Shown in pieces: positions 1 through 6,002 of a DNA stretch of 9,698 nucleotides. The stretch spans positions 1 through 9,698 of the forward strand of contig BNZR01000053.1 in NCBI GenBank assembly GCA_026001245.1, in the 5' to 3' direction. The notes below the pieces were generated by a model, which saw only the letters and a list, made by a program, of their open reading frames with translations, ran no database searches and had not been told where the DNA came from. The DNA comes from Clostridia bacterium. GTDB taxonomy: Bacteria; Bacillota_A; Clostridia; Oscillospirales; UBA929. The translations under genes and the position numbers were made by a program. Numbering within the stretch: the first letter of the stretch is position 1; each line of letters opens with the position of its first letter.

Positions 1-239
1 CAAAAGGCCGCAATTAATAAATCCGCGTCGTCTATGAGTTTCCCGTCACGCCGTAAATCCGCGTACAACCCGGCGGCCTGTTCCCATACGGCGATTGTCA
101 TCTCTCCCACAGAGTGCATAGCGCACATACGGGCAAAACCCCGCTCTTTTGCTGGTGCAGACTTATAACGGAATCCGCGCCGCATTTCGTAGTAGACAAA
201 CGGAGGTATGACAATTGCGTCCTTTTGTATGGAGAACAA
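1..239 (-). pseudogene. VapC-like PIN-domain protein, N-terminally truncated remnant (runs off window edge)
   Basis: Reading the minus strand from 239 down to 3 gives an uninterrupted 79-codon stretch matching the middle and C-terminal part of VapC-type PIN-domain toxins (RNases of toxin-antitoxin pairs). A block reading AIVIPPFVYYEMRRGFRYK is followed by WEQAAGLYADLRRDGK and then the acidic signature IDDADLLIAAF, which in the family carries conserved catalytic Asp residues near the C-terminus. An in-frame TAA lies at 240-242. The first 40 or so residues, including the N-terminal Asp of the DTN motif, are absent: I found no DTN motif in the upstream frames I read, and an intact N-terminus would have to run into the exporter ATPase gene that starts at 318. 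There is no plausible start codon with a ribosome-binding site, and no VapB antitoxin gene is visible, although one could lie to the left. The C-terminus is cut by the window edge. PIN identity is fairly sure; loss of function is inference from the missing N-terminal Asp. Confidence 0.7.
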
Positions 240-250
240 TTACACGCTTG

Positions 251-265
251 TCACAGGCAATGTGA
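251..265. promoter_or_regulatory. Inverted repeat TCACA-N5-TGTGA upstream of exporter operon
   Basis: TCACA at 251-255 and TGTGA at 261-265 form a perfect 5-bp inverted repeat around GGCAA. The match extends with a one-base bulge to GCTT/AAGC. It lies 53 bases before the ATPase start codon, in the only non-coding gap available for control of the exporter operon. It could be a regulator-binding site, a small mRNA hairpin or chance. I see no convincing -35/-10 pair in 243-317; a TATAAA at 309-314 has no properly spaced -35. Confidence 0.2.
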
Positions 266-304
266 AGCACTTCGAGCGGATAGAGGGCTTGCGACTAGCC
301 GACT

Positions 305-308
305 GGAG
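305..308 (+). promoter_or_regulatory. Ribosome-binding site of exporter ATPase
   Basis: GGAG lies 9 bases before the ATG at 318. It decides the start of the exporter ATPase: the frame is open upstream to an ATG at 114, but that stretch is antisense to the PIN-domain remnant and does not resemble ABC ATPase sequence, whereas the family's usual N-terminus begins exactly at 318. Confidence 0.6.
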
Positions 309-317
309 TATAAACTT

Positions 318-1022
318 ATGAGCCATTTTATTGAGCTTGAAAACGTTTCTAAAATCTACAAGCACGGCGAGGTTGAGACCGCCGCGCTTAGCGGGGTTAG
401 CTGTTTTGTCGAGCGCGGCGAGTTTTGCGTTGTGGTGGGGCAGAGCGGCGCGGGTAAGACCACGCTGCTGAATCTGTTGGGCGGCATGGATTTCTGCTCC
501 GGCGGCGTTATGCGCGTGGCGGGCGAGACAATCTCTGACTTCACCGCCCGCCGTATGACGGGCTACCGCCGGCACGATGTGGGCTTTGTGTTCCAGTTTT
601 ATAATCTTGTCCCCAACCTGACCGCCTTGGAAAACGTGGAGCTGGCCTCCGAGATTTGCCGCGACACACTGGACCCCGCCGAGACGCTGAAGCGCGTGGG
701 GCTGGGGCATAGGCTGGGGCATTTCCCGGCGCAGTTGTCGGGGGGCGAGCAACAGCGCGTGTCAATAGCGCGGGCGTTGGCCAAGAACCCCAAGCTGTTG
801 CTGTGCGACGAGCCGACCGGCGCGTTGGACGACGAGACGGGCAAGCAGATACTGCGCCTGTTGCTGGATTTCAGCGTGAACAACGGCATGACGGTGGTGC
901 TTATAACCCACAACGCCGCCATAACCCAAATGGCCACACGCGTTATAAAAATGCGCAACGGCAAGATCCGCAACGTGGCGATCAACGACAAGCCCATGCC
1001 GCCCGAAGAAATCGAGTGGTGA
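318..1022 (+). CDS. ABC exporter ATP-binding protein, MacB/LolD-type
   Basis: This 234-residue cytoplasmic ATPase powers the FtsX-type permease encoded next. All nucleotide-binding motifs are present: Walker A GQSGAGKTT at about 41-49, Q-loop Gln 93, ABC signature LSGGEQQ at 140-146, Walker B LLLCDEP at 160-166 followed by the TGALD D-loop, and the switch His at 198 in LITHN. The length and the GQSGAGKTTLLNLLGGMD pattern are typical of the MacB/LolD/FtsE-like subfamily, which drives mechanotransmission-type export of antibiotics, peptides or lipids rather than import. The ATG at 318 is chosen for its GGAG site and fit to the family start. The stop codon lies 4 bases before the next ATG, so the two genes are surely one operon. 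In Firmicutes such ATPase-permease pairs often answer to antimicrobial peptides, but no adjacent two-component system is visible, so the substrate is unknown. Confidence 0.93.
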   Translation: MSHFIELENVSKIYKHGEVETAALSGVSCFVERGEFCVVVGQSGAGKTTLLNLLGGMDFCSGGVMRVAGETISDFTARRMTGYRRHDVGFVFQFYNLVPNLTALENVELASEICRDTLDPAETLKRVGLGHRLGHFPAQLSGGEQQRVSIARALAKNPKLLLCDEPTGALDDETGKQILRLLLDFSVNNGMTVVLITHNAAITQMATRVIKMRNGKIRNVAINDKPMPPEEIEW

Positions 1023-1026
1023 ACGA

Positions 1027-3468
1027 ATGAGAAGAAGCTTGTGGAAAAACATACGGCGCGACGTGGCGGGGTCGCTCAGCCGCTTTGTGGCCATAGTTAT
1101 CATAACCGCGCTGGGGGCGTTTATCTTCGCGGGACTGCGCGCAACTGCGCCCGACATGCTGGCCACCGCCGAGAAATATTACGCCGACCATCACTTGATG
1201 GACTATCGAATTTTATCCTCTGTAGGCTTTGACGACGACGATGTAGCCGCGCTGAAAGGCTTATCGGGCGTGACCGCCGTACAGCCCGCGCAACGCGTTG
1301 ACGCGCTTGTGGAGGCCGCCGAGGACGGCGGCGCGTTTCGGATACACTCCGCAGGCGACCGGATGAACAGCTTGGTTGTAATCGAGGGGCGACTGCCCGA
1401 AAAGGCCGACGAGTGCGCGGTCGGCCGCGCCGCGTTCCGGGGCGAGACGGGCGTTAAAATCGGCGAGACTATCACCGTCACGGACGAGAACAAATCCGCC
1501 ACGCTGGACATGTTCGCGGTGAAGACATTCACGGTGGTGGGAATTGTCGAGTCGCCGCTGTATATCAACAATTTTTTGGGCAGTACCGCCATCGGCAGCG
1601 GCCAGCTGTCCAACTTCGCGTATGTAACCATGGACGCGTTTGATTTGGACGTGTACACCGAGCTATTCATAGGCGCGGACGATACGCTGAGCATCGAGAA
1701 ATTAGAGGACTTCGGGCGCGACCGCGCTCAAGCTTGGTACGACGATATGTACGCCAAGGTCGCGGGGACGCCGTATGAGAGTCAACTCACCAAACCCAAA
1801 TGGTATGTGTTTGACCGGGACTCGAACTCCGGCTACGCGGGCTTTATCTCTGACGCGGAGCGTATAGACGCGATTTCGGCTACTATTCCGGTGTTTTTCT
1901 TCCTTGTGGCGGCCTTGGTGTGCCTTACCACGATGACGCGCATGGTGGACGAGCAACGCACGCTGATAGGCTCGCTAAAGGCCTTGGGCTTTCGGCGCGG
2001 CCAGATTATGTTCAAGTACATAGCCTACGCGGCGGCGGCCAGCGTTATCGGCGCGGTGGTGGGCATAACTGCGGGATTGCTGGCCTTTCCGACGGTTATT
2101 TGGGACGCTTATAAGATTCTGTACCGCATGGGCGGCGTGGAGCTGGGAGCCAACCCGTGGATTATCGTGGCCACCGCGCTTGTCGCGGTGCTGTCCACCA
2201 CTATCCCCACGTGGGCGGCGTGTATCGGCAGTCTGCGCGAGACCCCCGCGTCCCTTATGCGCCCCAAGGCTCCCAAGCCCGGCTCGCGGGTTTTGTTGGA
2301 ACGCGTGGCGTTTGTTTGGAAACGCTTAAAGTTCTCGCGCAAGGTGACGGTGCGCAATCTGTTCCGCAGTAAACAGCGGTTGATTATGACGGTGTTCGGC
2401 GTGTTTGGCTGTACCGCGTTGCTTTTGACGGGCTTCGGCCTGCGCGATTCCATCACGGGGATCGCCGCCCGGCAGTACGATACAATAAGCGTGCAGGACG
2501 CGAACATGGTTCTGCGCGACCCGTCGGATTCTAAGGAGGACAGTACGCTCAACGCCGCGCTTAAAACGGCGGGCGTGGGGATAATATATCTATGCGAGCA
2601 GGAAATATCCGTATCCAGCGAGCGCGTGGCGTCAACCACGCTGGAGATAAATCTAATCGTGCCGGAAACGCTGGATAACTTCAACGACTTCACGTTGCTG
2701 GACGGCGGCGCGATGATACCCCAGGACGGCAGTGTTATCCTGACGCGGAAGCTTGCCGAATGGCTGAAGGTCGAGACGGGGGATACGGTTACGGTCCGCA
2801 CCGCAAACACCGACGGGGACGAGCATGCGGTAACACTGCCCGTGTCGGGCATTGCGGAATACTACGTGGGGCATAGGGTGTACATGACGGCGGCAACTTG
2901 TAAGGATTTGCTGGGAATGACACCGGAATACGATGTGGCGTTGCTTAAATTCCCCGAAAACCCGGACAGAGAGGCGATTCTGGCCAAGGCGCTGGAGGAC
3001 GAGGGCGTGCTAAGCGCGATAGACATATCGGTCTACCGCGCAAGTGTTGCGGATATGCTGAAAAGCATGGACACCATAGTCTACATGATCATCTTTTTGT
3101 CAACGCTGTTGGCCTTTGTGGTGCTGTATAACCTGACCAACATAAACATCACCGAGCGGGCGCGTGAGCTGGCGACACTGAAAGTTGTGGGCTTCTACGA
3201 CACGGAGGTGCGCGGCTATATCTACCGCGAAAACCGCGTGCTGACGGCGTTGGGCATAGTAACGGGGTTGGTCGGCGGGATATTCCTGCTGCGCTACGTC
3301 ATAGCCACGGCGGAGGTGGACAACGTGATGTTCATGCGAACTATCAACTGGCCAAGCTATCTGTGGGCGATACTGATAACAGCCGCCGCCGCGGAGCTTG
3401 TGAATTTGGTGATGATACGAGCGTTGGGGAGGATTGATATGGTGGACAGCCTTAAATCTGCGGAATAA
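1027..3468 (+). CDS. ABC exporter permease with two FtsX domains
   Basis: This 813-residue membrane protein is the permease partner of the preceding ATPase. A first membrane segment sits at about 19-42, followed by a large extracellular MacB-core-like region (about 45-280). A three-helix FtsX domain follows, at about 285-305, 330-355 and 377-400. The pattern then repeats: a helix at about 450-472, a second extracellular part (about 475-680), and a second FtsX triplet at about 683-705, 738-760 and 775-795. The family motif ERARELATLKVVGFY follows the first helix of the second FtsX domain, and a matching DEQRTLIGSLKALGFRRGQ follows the first helix of the first one. This duplicated architecture is common in Gram-positive exporters of 750-900 residues. 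The ribosome-binding site is weak (GAGTGG over the end of the ATPase gene), so translation is probably coupled to the upstream gene. The substrate cannot be told from the sequence. Confidence 0.92.
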   Translation: MRRSLWKNIRRDVAGSLSRFVAIVIITALGAFIFAGLRATAPDMLATAEKYYADHHLMDYRILSSVGFDDDDVAALKGLSGVTAVQPAQRVDALVEAAEDGGAFRIHSAGDRMNSLVVIEGRLPEKADECAVGRAAFRGETGVKIGETITVTDENKSATLDMFAVKTFTVVGIVESPLYINNFLGSTAIGSGQLSNFAYVTMDAFDLDVYTELFIGADDTLSIEKLEDFGRDRAQAWYDDMYAKVAGTPYESQLTKPKWYVFDRDSNSGYAGFISDAERIDAISATIPVFFFLVAALVCLTTMTRMVDEQRTLIGSLKALGFRRGQIMFKYIAYAAAASVIGAVVGITAGLLAFPTVIWDAYKILYRMGGVELGANPWIIVATALVAVLSTTIPTWAACIGSLRETPASLMRPKAPKPGSRVLLERVAFVWKRLKFSRKVTVRNLFRSKQRLIMTVFGVFGCTALLLTGFGLRDSITGIAARQYDTISVQDANMVLRDPSDSKEDSTLNAALKTAGVGIIYLCEQEISVSSERVASTTLEINLIVPETLDNFNDFTLLDGGAMIPQDGSVILTRKLAEWLKVETGDTVTVRTANTDGDEHAVTLPVSGIAEYYVGHRVYMTAATCKDLLGMTPEYDVALLKFPENPDREAILAKALEDEGVLSAIDISVYRASVADMLKSMDTIVYMIIFLSTLLAFVVLYNLTNINITERARELATLKVVGFYDTEVRGYIYRENRVLTALGIVTGLVGGIFLLRYVIATAEVDNVMFMRTINWPSYLWAILITAAAAELVNLVMIRALGRIDMVDSLKSAE

Positions 3469-3497
3469 TTGACAATTGACAATGTACAATTGACAAT
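3468..3497. repeat. Three copies of ATTGACAAT
   Basis: ATTGACAAT occurs at 3468-3476, 3475-3483 (overlapping by two bases) and 3489-3497. The first copy shares its A with the last base of the exporter permease stop codon (TAA 3466-3468). Short ATTGACAAT-like tandem repeats directly after genes are, to my memory, common dispersed intergenic sequence in Firmicute genomes. No spacers of CRISPR length are present. The function is unknown. Confidence 0.7.
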
Positions 3498-3503
3498 GAT
3501 GGT

Positions 3504-3553
3504 GCGCCCTGTGGGCGCGATTAAACCTCTGCGGGCGCACGAGACGTGCGCCC
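3504..3553. repeat. GC-rich double hairpin between convergent genes
   Basis: Two perfect hairpins lie side by side. GCGCCC (3504-3509), loop TGT, GGGCGC (3513-3518) is followed by GGGCGCAC (3533-3540), loop GAGAC, GTGCGCCC (3546-3553). The arms are mutually complementary and could also pair across the block. It sits between two convergent transcription units and may slow polymerase from both sides, but neither hairpin is followed by the T-run of a rho-independent terminator. The arm sequence GTAGGGGCGCAC resembles dispersed small repeats I associate with Oscillospiraceae-like genomes, so a mobile or dispersed repeat is the likelier reading. Confidence 0.6.
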
Positions 3554-4312
3554 CTACAGTATGCTGTTTAAGAACTGTTTTGTTCTTGGGTTTTGCGGGT
3601 TTGAGAATAACGCTTCGGGTTGACCCTCTTCGGCTATTGTGCCGTCGCACATGAACAGCACTCTGTCCGCCGCTTCGCGGGCGAAGCCCATCTCGTGGGT
3701 TACCACTAACATGGTCATGCCGCTCTCCGCCAAGCCTTTCATTACATTCAGCACGTCCCCTACAAGCTCCGGGTCCAGCGCGGAGGTGGGTTCGTCAAAC
3801 AGCATTATTTTGGGTTCCATCGCCAAGGCGCGGGCTATCGCCACACGCTGTTGCTGTCCGCCGGACAGATGCGCGGGGTACGCATCGGCCTTGTCGGACA
3901 GCCCCACGCGCTCCAGCTGCGCCAGGCCGCGCTCACGCGCCGTCTTCGCGTCTAAGCCGCGCACGTTGACGGGGGCCAGCATGACGTTTTCCAACGCCGT
4001 CTTGTGCGGGAACAGGTTGAACCGCTGGAACACCATGCCCACCTCAAGCAGAATCTCGGTACGCTCCTTGGGGCGTAGCTTCAACATGTCGCGCCCGTGC
4101 TGACGGTCGGCCAGCGGGCGATCCTCGATAAAAATTTTGCCGCTTGTGATAATCTCAAGCTCATTCAGTGAGCGCAAGTAGGTGGACTTGCCTGCGCCGC
4201 TGGGGCCTATCAGGCAGATAACCTCGCCCTGCTCGACGGTCAGATCCACGTCATTCAGCACCGACAACGCGCCGAAGCTTTTGCAAACCTTTTCGGTTCT
4301 TATCATAGACAT
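3554..4312 (-). CDS. Polar amino-acid ABC transporter ATP-binding protein (GlnQ/ArtP-type)
   Basis: This 252-residue cytoplasmic ATPase energises the importer encoded upstream in the same operon. Motifs are complete: Walker [10 protein letters not shown] at 36-44, Q-loop Gln 96 in [12 protein letters not shown], signature LSGGQQQR at 149-156, Walker B IMLFDEP at 169-175 with SALDPE, and switch His 206 in VTHEM. The [16 protein letters not shown] and [17 protein letters not shown] blocks and the length are typical of the polar amino-acid (PAAT) ATPases. I place the start at the ATG at 4312, 8 bases after a strong AGGGGGG site. An upstream in-frame ATG at 4333 overlaps the permease end and has no good site; a third ATG at 4306 is possible. 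The residues between the first strand region and the Q-loop (about 65-90) are somewhat longer than in many relatives. The stop codon TAG touches the GC-rich intergenic repeat. Substrate specificity lies in the binding protein, not here. Confidence 0.93.
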   Translation of the reverse strand: MSMIRTEKVCKSFGALSVLNDVDLTVEQGEVICLIGPSGAGKSTYLRSLNELEIITSGKIFIEDRPLADRQHGRDMLKLRPKERTEILLEVGMVFQRFNLFPHKTALENVMLAPVNVRGLDAKTARERGLAQLERVGLSDKADAYPAHLSGGQQQRVAIARALAMEPKIMLFDEPTSALDPELVGDVLNVMKGLAESGMTMLVVTHEMGFAREAADRVLFMCDGTIAEEGQPEALFSNPQNPRTKQFLNSIL

Positions 4313-4320
4313 AGCCGCGC

Positions 4321-4327
4321 CCCCCCT
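4321..4327 (-). promoter_or_regulatory. Ribosome-binding site deciding the importer ATPase start
   Basis: AGGGGGG on the minus strand lies 8 bases before the ATG at 4312 and overlaps the permease stop codon (TAG, 4326-4328). It favours 4312 over the earlier in-frame ATG at 4333 and ties translation of the ATPase to the end of the permease gene. Confidence 0.55.
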
Positions 4328-4985
4328 ATTCATAGACGGACAGCTTCTTTTCCAGCCGGTTGAACACGACTGTGAAAATGGCCGTCATCACAAGATACAG
4401 TATCATGGCGGGTATGTACACCAGCGAGCTTGCGCGGCTGGAGGCTATCTTGGTGGTTTGGAACGTGAGGTCGGTCAGGGCGATTATGGACACCAAGGAC
4501 GTGTCCTTCAGCACCATGATGAACTCGTTGCAAATCGGGGGTATCATGCGCCGATACGCTTGGGGGATGATCACCAGCCGCATGGCTTGCGGGTAGCTAA
4601 GTCCCAGCGAGCGTGAGGCCTCTAGCTGTCCTTTATCGATAGATTGTATAGCGGCGCGTATAATTTCGGCAAGATATGCCGCTATGTTTAGTGAAAATGC
4701 GATAAAAGCCGCCAAAAAGCGGCTGTTTATGGTCATCGCCGGGATTAGCTGGGGCAGTGTGTAGTAGATAAAAAACAACTGCATAAGCAACGGCGTGCCG
4801 CGAAAGAAGAAGATATACGCCCCGGACACCGCCGAAATCGGCTTGAACGAGGCTATCTTACCCAATGCCAAAAAGACCGACAGAACCAACGCCGCCGTCA
4901 CCGAGGTGACGGTCAGCGCAAGTGTGACGCCGGTGGACTGAACCAGTATGGGTATCCAGCCTATAATCTTTTCAAGCGCGTCCAT
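4326..4985 (-). CDS. Polar amino-acid ABC transporter permease (HisM/GlnP-type)
   Basis: This 219-residue inner-membrane subunit forms the transport channel, presumably as a homodimer because only one permease gene is present. Hydrophobic segments lie at about 12-42, 52-82, 88-108, 136-172 and 188-208. The family hallmark FRGTPLLMQ is at 61-69, and the cytoplasmic EAA coupling loop, containing [17 protein letters not shown] and ending in IIPQA, is at about 119-143; it docks on the ATPase. The length is normal for the family (215-230). The ATG follows the stop of the binding-protein gene directly with no gap, and AAAGG upstream serves as the ribosome-binding site. The gene ends 13 bases before the ATPase start. 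No promoter of its own is seen, so it is expressed with the binding protein. Confidence 0.93.
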   Translation of the reverse strand: MDALEKIIGWIPILVQSTGVTLALTVTSVTAALVLSVFLALGKIASFKPISAVSGAYIFFFRGTPLLMQLFFIYYTLPQLIPAMTINSRFLAAFIAFSLNIAAYLAEIIRAAIQSIDKGQLEASRSLGLSYPQAMRLVIIPQAYRRMIPPICNEFIMVLKDTSLVSIIALTDLTFQTTKIASSRASSLVYIPAMILYLVMTAIFTVVFNRLEKKLSVYE

Positions 4986-5795
4986 TTAAGCCTTTACCAC
5001 TATGCACAGCGAGTTCGCTATGTACGGCTTGGTGAGGATGTAGGCCTCCTGACGGGGGGGCGTGATGCTGACCGAGGAGATTATGCAGTCGTAGTCGCCC
5101 TTTTCCAGCCCGGAGAAAATGCCGTCCCACGCGGTTTCGCGCAGTTCAAGCTCTAAGCCCAGCAGTTTGGCGATCTCGCCCGCAAGCTCTACGTCAAAGC
5201 CGATGTTTTCCTTGCCGTCTTCGGTGGTGAACTCCATGGGCGGGTAGCCGATTTCCATGCCGACCTGCAACTTGCCGGCGGTTTTAAGCGTGAAATTGTC
5301 GGGGATAACGGGGGCTTCGGTCACGTTGCGCAGACCCTCGGTCACGTTGCGGCCGAAGAATTTGTTGGAAAGCTCGGCAATTTTGCCGTTGAAGTACAGC
5401 GTGTCAATGGCGGCCTCGACAGCCTCGGACAGATCCACGGACTTCTTGGCGAAGCAGATACCGATAGGCTCGGCGTCGGTGCTTGTCCAAACCTTTTTGA
5501 AGTCGGGGTTGCCGTTGGTGTAGTAGTCGGCTACGACTACATCGACGTAAACCGCGTCAACGCGGCCAAGCTTTAGGTCGTCAAAGCACTGGGTGACCTT
5601 TTTGAATTCGCGGGTTTGGATGGTCTTGTCGTTCATTTCGGCGATACTGTCGGACGCGGTGGTCTCGGTTTGGACGGCGATACGTGCGCCGGGGAAGTCC
5701 GCGGGGCTTTTGACATCCACGGCCTTGGTGGAGCAGGCGACAAGGCTGAGCGCCATAACAAGCGCAACGGCCAGACGGGCGATTGATTTAAGCAT
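4986..5795 (-). CDS. Amino-acid ABC transporter binding lipoprotein, apparently circularly permuted
   Basis: This 269-residue extracellular lipoprotein captures the substrate, probably a polar amino acid, for the importer. The signal peptide spans 1-20 with lipobox LVAC, so Cys 21 is the lipidated residue. The order of the two lobes is reversed compared with the family. Residues 27-148 read like the usual second half: SPADFPGARIAVQTETTA, then CFDDLKLGRVDAVYVD with the binding-type Asp 85, then EAVEAAIDTLYFNGK and the closing KFFG of the native C-terminus. A linker (149-172) holds RNVTE twice. Residues 173-269 read like the usual first half: GKLQVGMEIGYPPMEF, IGFDVELAGEIAKLLG, AWDGIFSGL, and ISSVSITPPRQ with carboxylate-binding Arg 248, ending YIANSLCIVVKA at the hinge strand. 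Total length is normal for one domain. GGAGGA lies 6 bases before the ATG, and a near-consensus promoter sits just upstream. The family is certain; permutation is my reading from remembered motif order. Confidence 0.92.
   Translation of the reverse strand: MLKSIARLAVALVMALSLVACSTKAVDVKSPADFPGARIAVQTETTASDSIAEMNDKTIQTREFKKVTQCFDDLKLGRVDAVYVDVVVADYYTNGNPDFKKVWTSTDAEPIGICFAKKSVDLSEAVEAAIDTLYFNGKIAELSNKFFGRNVTEGLRNVTEAPVIPDNFTLKTAGKLQVGMEIGYPPMEFTTEDGKENIGFDVELAGEIAKLLGLELELRETAWDGIFSGLEKGDYDCIISSVSITPPRQEAYILTKPYIANSLCIVVKA
5317..5351. repeat. 14-bp direct repeat in the linker of the permuted binding protein
   Basis: TCGGTCACGTTGCG occurs at 5317-5330 and 5338-5351 on the plus strand, a 21-bp period equal to 7 codons. 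On the coding (minus) strand it encodes RNVTE at residues 149-153 and again at 156-160. It lies exactly where the presumed native C-terminus (KFFG) is joined to the presumed native N-terminus (GKLQVGM). Confidence 0.9.
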
Positions 5796-5827
5796 GATAA
5801 TTCCTCCAAAATAAATTCTTTCGCATA

Positions 5828-5856
5828 AGTATACAGCAGTATTGGGGAATTGTCAA
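5828..5856 (-). promoter_or_regulatory. Housekeeping-sigma promoter of the amino-acid importer operon
   Basis: On the minus strand, TTGACA (5856-5851) and TATACT (5833-5828) are separated by exactly 17 bases. The start of transcription would fall near 5821, leaving a leader of about 25 bases that carries GGAGGA. The leader is too short for a riboswitch or attenuator, so control would have to act at initiation, for example through the palindromes in 5897-5972 upstream. Confidence 0.8.
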
Positions 5857-5895
5857 GGGTTGATGAAGAATAAAAGTTCTTAAGTTTTTGAATTA

Positions 5896-5988
5896 GACTG
5901 CACAAACTTATAAAAATAAGTATATTTGTGCAGTTGACTGCATAAACTATTGACAGGTTGATAGTTTTATGCTATACTGAGCACAAAC
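5896..5988. promoter_or_regulatory. Tandemly duplicated palindrome around the ATPase promoter (candidate operator)
   Basis: The half-site GCACAAAC or a close variant occurs five times: forward at 5900-5907, reverse at 5925-5931, forward as GCATAAAC at 5940-5947, reverse as GTTTTATGC at 5964-5972, and forward again at 5981-5988. The first two form ACTGCACAAA/TTTGTGCAGT, a perfect 10-bp inverted repeat (5897-5906 with 5925-5934) with a nested CTTAT/ATAAG stem. The next two form GCATAAACTAT/ATAGTTTTATGC, with one extra T. The two palindromes begin with near-identical GACTGCA(C/T)AAACT at 5896 and 5937, so the unit repeats every 41 bp. The second unit encloses the -35 box, and the fifth half-site covers the expected transcription start. 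This is what a repressor operator array would look like; the regulator is unknown. Confidence 0.5.
5950..5978 (+). promoter_or_regulatory. Housekeeping-sigma promoter of the AAA_14/DUF4143 ATPase gene
   Basis: TTGACA at 5950-5955 and TATACT at 5973-5978 are separated by 17 bases. Transcription would start near 5985, about 18 bases before the ATG at 6003. The promoter is divergent from the importer promoter, with about 93 bases between the two -35 boxes. Confidence 0.8.
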
Positions 5989-6002
5989 GGGAGGGGATTT
6001 TT

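Noticed and set aside
114..317. N-terminal extension of the exporter ATPase from an upstream in-frame ATG
   Set aside because: The extension has no similarity to ABC proteins, runs antisense to the PIN-domain remnant, and a proper GGAG site precedes the ATG at 318.
2109..2852. A 247-codon open frame on the minus strand inside the exporter permease
   Set aside because: Ser/Thr/Arg-rich shadow translation with no domain; the plus strand carries a continuous FtsX permease.
3468..3553. Possible CRISPR array or rho-independent terminator
   Set aside because: The repeats are 9 bases and overlapping, with no spacers of CRISPR size; the hairpins lack a following T-run on either strand.
5660..5670. 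Apparent missing Gly in the binding-protein motif VQTETTA, where many amino-acid binding proteins read TGTT
   Set aside because: As I remember it, Clostridial members of this family often have QAETT here, so Glu 44 is probably normal rather than a defect.
5958..6002. Earlier start for the AAA_14/DUF4143 protein at 5958
   Set aside because: It would begin between the -35 and -10 boxes, before the predicted transcription start, while the ATG at 6003 has a strong GGGAGGGG site.
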